Origin: Paractinoplanes pyxinae
Lineage (GTDB): Bacteria > Actinomycetota > Actinomycetes > Mycobacteriales > Micromonosporaceae
Direction of reading: 5' to 3'
Length of the DNA stretch: 64,000 nucleotides
Assembly: GCF_026626335.1 (NCBI RefSeq)
Contig: NZ_JAPNTZ010000014.1
Coordinates: 1-64,000, forward strand
Program-made: the position numbers and the translations under genes
Shown here: positions 58,266 to 64,000 of the stretch, piece by piece
Position numbering within the stretch: the first letter of the stretch is position 1
Layout of the letters: every line of letters starts with the position of its first letter
Notes under the pieces: generated by a model
The model's input: the letters and a program-made list of their open reading frames with translations, nothing else
Told to the model about the DNA's origin: nothing
The model's database searches: none

Positions 58266-59072
58266 GTGGGCGAGGCAGGGGAGTCGATCGATACGTCGGT
58301 GCCGCATCCGGCTCGGCGTTACAACTACTGGCTGGGCGGCAAGGACCACTTCGCGGCCGACCGGGCCTCGGGGGACGCCATCGCGAAGGCGTTCCCGATA
58401 GTCGTCGCGCTGGCCCGGGCCAACCGCAAGTTCCTCGGCCGGGCCGTCACTTTCGTTGCGGGCGAAGGCGTACGCCAGTTCCTCGACGTCGGCACCGGGC
58501 TGCCGGCCCCCGACAACACGCACGAGGTCGCCCAGCGCATCGCTCCCGAGGCGCGCGTGGTCTATGTGGACAACGACCCGATCGTCATGGTGCACGCCCG
58601 GGCCCTGCTGCAGAGCGATCCCCGCGGCCGTACGGCATATCTCGAAGCCGACCTGCGCGACCCCGACGCCATCCTGAAGCACGAGGCCCTGCGCGACACC
58701 CTCGATCTGAACGAGCCCGTCGGCCTGCTGCTCATCGCGATCCTGCACTTCATCCACGACGACGCCCGGGCCGCCGCCTCGGTCCGGGCCCTGATCGACG
58801 CCCTGCCCGCCGGCAGCTTTGTGGCGATCACCCACGGCACCATGGACTTCAGCTCGCCCGAGGGCGTTGCCGCGTACGAGAAAATGTTCGCCGCCGGCGG
58901 CACCGATGTGCGCGCCCGCGGCCGGCAGCAGATCCTCGGCTGGCTCGACGGCCTCGAGGTCGTCGAGCCGGGCCTCACGCTGGTCAGCGACTGGCGCGCC
59001 GACGACGACCCGGCCGACCGCCCGGTCAGCGACGACCTCGGCATCTACGCGGTGGTCGCCCGCAAGCCCTGA
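58266..59072 (+). CDS. DUF574-family SAM-dependent methyltransferase
   Basis: 268 residues. The family marks are SVPHPARRYNYWLGGKDHFAADR near the start, then FLDVGTGLPAPDNTHEVAQ (the SAM loop), VVYVDNDPIVMVHARALL and LLIAILHFIHDDARAAASV. This family (Methyltransf_19, formerly DUF574) is largely restricted to actinobacteria; the substrate is unknown, and several members accompany small regulators. GTG 58266 fits a leaderless message. Confidence 0.92.
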   Translation: MGEAGESIDTSVPHPARRYNYWLGGKDHFAADRASGDAIAKAFPIVVALARANRKFLGRAVTFVAGEGVRQFLDVGTGLPAPDNTHEVAQRIAPEARVVYVDNDPIVMVHARALLQSDPRGRTAYLEADLRDPDAILKHEALRDTLDLNEPVGLLLIAILHFIHDDARAAASVRALIDALPAGSFVAITHGTMDFSSPEGVAAYEKMFAAGGTDVRARGRQQILGWLDGLEVVEPGLTLVSDWRADDDPADRPVSDDLGIYAVVARKP

Positions 59073-59152
59073 GCCGGACGCCGATCACAGGGGTTGCTCA
59101 GCAAGTTCACAGACCGGTATCTTGCCCCGGCACCACGGGGGAAGGAACCGTC

Positions 59153-61003
59153 ATGAACACAGCGTTCCGCGCTGCTCTGTCCGTCGCCATGCTCATCGGC
59201 TTCTATGTGCTGGGCCTGCTCCAGCTCGTCGTGGCCGGCTTTCTGCTGTACGAGATCTGGACCCACGTCCACGGCGCGGGCGCAGCCAAGCTGAGCTGGC
59301 TGGTCATCGCCGCGTTCGGGGCCGTGGCGGTCGGCCTGTGGAAGGCGTTGCGGGCCAAGCCGGGCGAGCCCGAGGGCCTGGTCGTCACCCCGCAGCAGGC
59401 GCCCGACCTGTGGCGCCTGGTCGGCGACATGGCCCGGGCGGCCGGCACCCGCGCCCCCGACGAGATCCGGCTGGTGCCCGAGGTCAACGCGGCCGTCAGC
59501 GAGGACAGCAAGCTGCTCGGCCTGGTCGCCGGCACGCGGCGGCTCTACCTCGGCGTACCGCTGCTGCAGACCTTCACTCTCGACCAGCTCCGCTCGGTGA
59601 TCGCGCACGAGCTCGGCCACTACTCGGGCTCGCACACCCGGCTGGCTGCCATCACCTACCGCGGCCGCATGGCCCTGCACGAGACGCTCAGCCGGGTCGG
59701 CCGGTTCAACGTCGCGGGCTGGGTCTTCAAGGGCTACGGACGGCTGTTTCTGCTGGTCAGCAATGCGGTGACCCGCCGCCAGGAGCTCGAGGCGGACGAG
59801 GTCTCGGTGCGCGTGGCCGGTGTCGGGGCCGCCACCTCGGCCATGCGTGAGATCCCCGTGGTCAGTGCGGCCTGGAACTTCTACTTCGGGCGCTATCTGT
59901 CGTACGGCTGGGAACAGGGTTTCGCCCCCGACGACGTCTTCGGCGGGTTCCGCCACCTGTACGCGGCCCGGGCGAACGAGCTGGCCGAGATGCGCGAGCA
60001 GGAGCCCGACGACGAGACCTCGCGCTGGGACACCCACCCGTCGACCGGCGAGCGGATCGCCGCCATGCGTGCCCTGCCGCCGGCCCACCACCCGGCCGAC
60101 AACCGGCCCGCCGGCATCGTGCTGCCGCAGCTGCACGAGGCCGGCCTGGCCCTGCAGCGCGAGGTGGTCGACTTCGGCGACCGGCAGGTGCTGCCCTGGC
60201 CGCAGTTCACGGCGGCCGCGATGACCAAGCTGGTGCAGGACCGGGCCGACCGCGTCTTCCGTTCGGCGGCCCGGCTGGCCGGTGTGCCCGCAGCCGGTCT
60301 GGCCGAGGTGTTCGGGCTGGTCGCGGCGGGCCGGCTGGGCCAGCTGGCGGCCGAGTTCTTCCCGGAGTCCAACCGCCGGGAGGCGGCGGCCGAGTTCACC
60401 GACATCATGGACGACCTGATCGCGCTGGCCGCCCTGCGCAGCGGCGTCGCCTACTGGATGCACTCGTGGTCGGAGCCGGCCCGGCTGGTCGACCGGCACG
60501 GCCAGCCGCTCGACTTCACCGAGATCGCCAAGCTGGCCGTCGCGCCCGAGACGCTTGACCTGGCCAGGGCCCGGCTCGACCAGGCCGGCATCCGGGTCGA
60601 GAACGCGCAGGTGGTCGAGGCGCGGGCCACCGCCACCGGCGCCGACGTGATCGGGGCCATGGCTAACGTGAAGGTCGACGGGCAGGAGACCGACCTGATC
60701 CTGCTCAGCCGGGGCTTCGTCTTCGTGCCCGCGCCCAAGAGCAGCGACAAGGGCGAGGAGCGCATCGGCCGGATGCTCTCGGCCAACGACCCGGCCGAGC
60801 TGGCCAAGACCTACCGCTTCCTGCCGTTCGAAGAGGTCGCCGGGGCCAAGGTGCTCAAGTCAGTGCCGATCAACGCCGAGCTCACCCTGCACGGCGGCGC
60901 CACGGTGACGATCAAGGAGCGCTGGTCGGGCGACACCGTCGGCGACAGCCGCGACACCCTGGAGGCCGTGCTCACCCGGATCAACGAGCGCAGCGGGCGC
61001 TAG
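59153..61003 (+). CDS. M48-family membrane metallopeptidase
   Basis: 616 residues. Two N-terminal membrane helices (about 8-34 and 48-66) precede the M48 protease domain. The zinc-binding HELGHY lies in VIAHELGHYSGSH, and the third ligand is in RRQELEADEVSVRVAG. A long C-terminal part (about 340-616) has a second region (MHSWSEPARLVDRHGQPLDF) unlike HtpX and not recognised. It probably takes part in membrane protein quality control. GGAAGG precedes ATG 59153. It converges with the alarmone synthetase, the two stop codons overlapping. Confidence 0.85.
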   Translation: MNTAFRAALSVAMLIGFYVLGLLQLVVAGFLLYEIWTHVHGAGAAKLSWLVIAAFGAVAVGLWKALRAKPGEPEGLVVTPQQAPDLWRLVGDMARAAGTRAPDEIRLVPEVNAAVSEDSKLLGLVAGTRRLYLGVPLLQTFTLDQLRSVIAHELGHYSGSHTRLAAITYRGRMALHETLSRVGRFNVAGWVFKGYGRLFLLVSNAVTRRQELEADEVSVRVAGVGAATSAMREIPVVSAAWNFYFGRYLSYGWEQGFAPDDVFGGFRHLYAARANELAEMREQEPDDETSRWDTHPSTGERIAAMRALPPAHHPADNRPAGIVLPQLHEAGLALQREVVDFGDRQVLPWPQFTAAAMTKLVQDRADRVFRSAARLAGVPAAGLAEVFGLVAAGRLGQLAAEFFPESNRREAAAEFTDIMDDLIALAALRSGVAYWMHSWSEPARLVDRHGQPLDFTEIAKLAVAPETLDLARARLDQAGIRVENAQVVEARATATGADVIGAMANVKVDGQETDLILLSRGFVFVPAPKSSDKGEERIGRMLSANDPAELAKTYRFLPFEEVAGAKVLKSVPINAELTLHGGATVTIKERWSGDTVGDSRDTLEAVLTRINERSGR

Positions 61004-61731
61004 CGCCGGGGGCCGTGGATCTCGCGGTGCAGGAGCTCCATCCGCTTGTCGAGGCGGGCGGCGTCCTCGGCGGCCGCGGCCAGCTCGTCCCGCAGCGACT
61101 CGGGCACCCGGGGATCGTACTTGTAATGGATCTTGTGTTCGAGGCTGGCCCAGAAGTCCATGGCCGCGGTGCGCAGCTGGATCTCGACCGGCACCTGCAC
61201 CACCTGCTCGGACAGGAAGACCGGGATCTCGACGATCAGGTGCAGGCTGCGGTAGCCGTTGACCTTGGGCTGGGCGATGTAGTCCTTGGTCTGCAGCAGC
61301 GTGATGTCGGGCTGCCGGGTCAGCATCTCGGCGACCGTGTAGACGTCGGAGACGAAGCTGCACACGATCCGGATGCCGGCGATGTCCCGGATCCGGGCCC
61401 GCAGGTCGTCGATCGTGAGGGGGCAGCCGATCCGCCGGGCCTTGGCGCTGATGCTGGCCGGGGTCTTGAGCCGGGGAAGCACGTGCTCGATCGGGTTGCC
61501 CCGGCCGCGGTGGGCCAGCTCCTCGGACAAGATGTTGATCTTGGTGCCGATCTCGGCCAGCCCGAACTTGTAGACCAGCATGAAATGGGTCAACTCGTCG
61601 GTCATGCCCCGGAAGGGGTCGATTTCGCCCGCCGTCGCCGGTAACGGATGACCGGCGCCGCTCCAGCGCGCGACCTGCCGATCGCCGTTCTCGGTCGTCA
61701 AGGTTCCAGTCTCCGCAGTCGAGATCCACAC
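61000..61731 (-). CDS. Small alarmone synthetase, RelQ/RelP-like ((p)ppGpp synthase)
   Basis: 243 residues with a lone synthetase domain: INILSEELAHRGRGNPIEHV, IDDLRARIRDIAGIRIVCSFVSDVY, QPKVNGYRSLHLIVEIP, VPVEIQLRTAAMDFWASLEHKIHYKY. There is no HD hydrolase, TGS or ACT domain, unlike the long Rel protein. It makes (p)ppGpp from ATP and GTP/GDP under stress. GTG 61731 is used; TTG 61701 with GGAG upstream is possible. A C-terminal helix (AAEDAARLDKRMELLHREI) may drive tetramer formation. Confidence 0.92.
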   Translation of the reverse strand: MWISTAETGTLTTENGDRQVARWSGAGHPLPATAGEIDPFRGMTDELTHFMLVYKFGLAEIGTKINILSEELAHRGRGNPIEHVLPRLKTPASISAKARRIGCPLTIDDLRARIRDIAGIRIVCSFVSDVYTVAEMLTRQPDITLLQTKDYIAQPKVNGYRSLHLIVEIPVFLSEQVVQVPVEIQLRTAAMDFWASLEHKIHYKYDPRVPESLRDELAAAAEDAARLDKRMELLHREIHGPRR

Positions 61732-61782
61732 GCGCCGTTCCCACCGTAAGGGCCCGGCGCCACCATCATCCCGGAGACGTCA

Positions 61783-61816
61783 GAAGTGGGCGGACCAGGG
61801 TCGGCCCGCCCACTTC
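61783..61816 (-). terminator. Hairpin terminator of the M36 peptidase gene
   Basis: GAAGTGGGCGG (61783-61793) and CCGCCCACTTC (61806-61816) form a perfect 11-bp stem with a 12-base loop, 10 bases past the stop of the leftward peptidase gene. It may also isolate the alarmone synthetase promoter. Confidence 0.75.
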
Positions 61817-61825
61817 GAGGTGAAA

Positions 61826-64000
61826 CTACTTCGCGTACGCCTGGAACTCCGCCACGCGGACGTTGAGCGCCTGCGGGCTGGCCGTGCCGCAGTCCGTGTT
61901 GGCCCGCGGGTCGGCGTCCTGCTCACCGGCGAAGTCGGGCCCGCCGGTGCACTGGTTGGTCACGACCTCGAGGCGCAGGTGCGTGGCCTTGGTGTCCTTG
62001 ATGTCGAAGGACTTCACGACCAGGTCCTTCACGCGCGGCCGCGGGGCGGTCGACGGGAAGGCGTCCGGCCGGCTCGTGTAGACGGTCTTGAACTCGGCCG
62101 CGTTCGAGCAGGTCACCGTGGCCGTGGCGGTGCACGCGAGCACCTTGAACTGGCGCAGCGCCGTGTACCGGTTCTGCGTGCCGGCGTCCGGGTCTCCGGT
62201 GACCGGCGGCCGGAGCTGGGCGCTGACCTGCACCCGGCGGACGGTCTGGGCGCCACCGGCCAGGTCGACCGTGACCTGCTTGCCGGCCACCGGGCTGCCC
62301 AGCGAGGCCCAGTTGGTGGCCTCGTCGTCGTCGGTGATCCGGGCCAGGTTGATCCCGTCGCCGGTGGCCACCGCGCCCGCGGCGGTGGAGGCCAGGTTGG
62401 CCGGCATCCGGACGATCAGCGGCAGGGTCAGCCCGGGCAGCACCGGCTTCGGGCTGATCCGGGTGTGGCCGTGCCCCGGCGCCTGTGCGATGAAGCCGTA
62501 CGTACCGGGAACGAGTTTGACCTCGTCGGTGAGCGGAGTTGCCGGGTCGGTGTCGGCCACCGGAACCGCACGGGCCTGGTAGTCGCCCACGAAGAGCTTG
62601 GCCCCGGCGACCGGGCGGCCGTTCTCGTCGATCGGGCGGAACTTGTACGTGCCCTCGGTCGCGTAGGACGAGGAGAAGCTCGGCGTCGGGTTGGCGTCGC
62701 CCGCTCCCACGCTGACCGCGCCCTCACCGAGACCGCGCTTGGCAAACGCGTTCGACAGCAGGCCCTGGTTGGCCCCGTTGAAGCGGACCAGGTCGGCCCC
62801 GAGCATGGCGTCACGCGCGTCGACCATGCTGTTCTGGCTGTTGGCCATCAGCAGGAACGAGTCGAACACCAGCTGCACCCAGCGCCGGTTGCCCGGGCAC
62901 TTGGTGACCGGCGTCTTCCCGTTGGCGCACGACTTGTTCAGCGCAGGCGTGCCGGCGCCGTACTTCCGGATGAACGCCTGCCGGATGTCGAAGTTGGTCG
63001 CCGTCCACACCTCGCCCGAGGCGTGCACCTGCAGCCCGACGAAGTCGTAGTCGATGCTCGAGTAGTTCAGCGGGCTGTTGCTCATGTTGTAGTTGCGGAT
63101 GCCGGCCACCGGGTCGGTCGTCACGTACTGGCCGATGGTGTACGCCCGCTCGCCCTTGGGCGCGTAGCCGTGCTCGTTCAGGTACTCCATGGCCAGCTGG
63201 TCCGACCAGCTCTCGCTCATGCCCTGCGGCGTGCTGACACCCGCGTCCGGCCCGGCGATCATGCGGCCGGTGATGGCGTGGGTGTACTCGTGCCCGATCA
63301 CCGACATGTCGTAGTCGCCGTCGACGCAGGCGCCGTAGAAGGCGGCCGCGACCGGCTGCCACAGGTACATGTTGGTGATCGGCGCCTCGCCGTCGGGCGG
63401 GGTGATCTGGTTGGCGTTGTTGCGCGCCTCGAAGTTCGGCGGGCCGCCGCTGATGCCGCCGGCCTGCGCGTTGCCCTGCTCGTAGTCGTCGGCCAGGCCG
63501 CCCGGCCGCAGGTTGTCGTCCTGCATGTTCCAGGTCGCCTCGGTGAAGCCCAGGTGGTACGACCAGTCGTGCATGCGGTTGTGCATGCCGAACAGGTTGG
63601 CCCGGGCCGCGTCGATGTCGTTCTCTTGCGGCGTGGTGAAGACGTCCGGCGAGCAGCGCTCCCGGTGCCACTGGTTGGTCCACGGGTAGTTGTAGTCGCG
63701 GTCCGGCTTCGGGGTGGCCGTCTCGGTGCCGACCGTGAACGGGTCGTTCGAGTTCCAGTTCTCGACCGCGATGGCGTTGTTGCCGCGGGTCGTGAAGGTG
63801 GGCTCGTTCGTGGCCGGGTCGACGTCCCAGGCCAGCGGGGACGCGCTGGTGGCGACGACCTCGTCGCAGCCGCGCTGCGGGGCCCAGCACCAGGTCTTGC
63901 GGGTGTCCCGCGACGAGTAATCGGTGGGCGGCGAGTTCGGGAAGACGTCCCACGACGGGTTGTCGCTGTCGTGGTCGACGATGTCCTCGCGGACCAGGAT
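61826..64000 (-). CDS. M36 fungalysin-type metallopeptidase, 5' part beyond the window
   Basis: At least 724 codons, open to the right edge. The frame stays open upstream of the first ATG at 63586, reading TTPQENDIDAARANLFGMHN, the M36 block before the active site. The catalytic HExxH is in VIGHEYTHAITG, with the third ligand Glu in GMSESWSDQLAMEY. After the catalytic region come a fibronectin/carboxypeptidase-regulatory-like segment (TYKFRPIDENGRPVAGAKL) and a C-terminal discoidin-like domain (ITDDDEATNWASLG). It is surely secreted; the signal and propeptide lie outside the window. It degrades extracellular protein. Confidence 0.92.
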   Translation of the reverse strand: MLVREDIVDHDSDNPSWDVFPNSPPTDYSSRDTRKTWCWAPQRGCDEVVATSASPLAWDVDPATNEPTFTTRGNNAIAVENWNSNDPFTVGTETATPKPDRDYNYPWTNQWHRERCSPDVFTTPQENDIDAARANLFGMHNRMHDWSYHLGFTEATWNMQDDNLRPGGLADDYEQGNAQAGGISGGPPNFEARNNANQITPPDGEAPITNMYLWQPVAAAFYGACVDGDYDMSVIGHEYTHAITGRMIAGPDAGVSTPQGMSESWSDQLAMEYLNEHGYAPKGERAYTIGQYVTTDPVAGIRNYNMSNSPLNYSSIDYDFVGLQVHASGEVWTATNFDIRQAFIRKYGAGTPALNKSCANGKTPVTKCPGNRRWVQLVFDSFLLMANSQNSMVDARDAMLGADLVRFNGANQGLLSNAFAKRGLGEGAVSVGAGDANPTPSFSSSYATEGTYKFRPIDENGRPVAGAKLFVGDYQARAVPVADTDPATPLTDEVKLVPGTYGFIAQAPGHGHTRISPKPVLPGLTLPLIVRMPANLASTAAGAVATGDGINLARITDDDEATNWASLGSPVAGKQVTVDLAGGAQTVRRVQVSAQLRPPVTGDPDAGTQNRYTALRQFKVLACTATATVTCSNAAEFKTVYTSRPDAFPSTAPRPRVKDLVVKSFDIKDTKATHLRLEVVTNQCTGGPDFAGEQDADPRANTDCGTASPQALNVRVAEFQAYAK

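Noticed and set aside
1..64000. tRNA, rRNA, integrase, transposase or prophage genes
   Set aside because: None were found in reading both strands; the window looks like ordinary chromosome with local duplications.

Overview
The window is 64 kb of very GC-rich DNA. It is densely packed with genes that often overlap by 4 bases (ATGA/GTGA). SigE-family ECF sigma factors, a DUF574-type methyltransferase, a GlxA/AraC regulator and many apparently leaderless genes point to an actinobacterium. The style (GTA used mainly inside CGTACG, a WD40 STAND protein, large secreted carbohydrate enzymes) suggests Micromonosporaceae, Actinoplanes-like; that placement is an inference. No rRNA, tRNA, CRISPR array, transposase, integrase or phage gene was seen. 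It reads as chromosome rather than a mobile element.

Layout. 0.2-6.8 kb: a sugar locus with a ROK repressor, a divergent operator, a Tat-type binding lipoprotein, two permeases and a GH42 beta-galactosidase that seems C-terminally cut. 6.8-9.3 kb: a TIR-like immune-type protein behind a SigE sigma factor and its membrane partner. 9.3-12 kb: an FAD oxidoreductase and a secreted GH99/71-like hydrolase with a discoidin domain. 12.2-16.3 kb: a 1357-residue pseudo-protease/STAND/WD40 protein. 16.3-23.3 kb: assorted enzymes (ABM monooxygenase, ADH, lone lycopene cyclase, alpha/beta hydrolase, SDR), a DUF998 membrane protein behind three 89-bp tandem repeats, and a CHASE-GGDEF cyclase. 23.4-26.7 kb: an OpuC-type osmoprotectant ABC operon.

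26.8-35 kb is the most unusual part. It holds two HAL/PAL-fold 'ammonia-lyases' that both lack the serine needed to form the MIO cofactor. They sit with a cysteine-dioxygenase-like cupin, an amidohydrolase, a LacI regulator with paired operators, an ornithine-cyclodeaminase-like protein and an RpiR regulator. A small lipoprotein gene broken by a one-base frameshift follows.

35.3-49.6 kb: a STAS protein, an FAD enzyme, a second SigE/membrane-partner pair, MoeA, a ThDP enzyme with a cyclase-family hydrolase, an FMN reductase, and a MacAB-like export operon divergent from a two-component system. That operon carries an 80-bp tandem duplication at the ATPase/permease junction. The kinase is translationally coupled to a zinc-independent L31 gene. 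49.6-64 kb: a quinone-reductase-like enzyme, a GlxA regulator, a cupin, a GNAT, a low-GC orphan gene, an MFS exporter, an SDR, an aquaporin, an epoxide hydrolase, a DUF574 methyltransferase, an M48 protease, a small alarmone synthetase and the 3' part of an M36 fungalysin that runs off the right edge.
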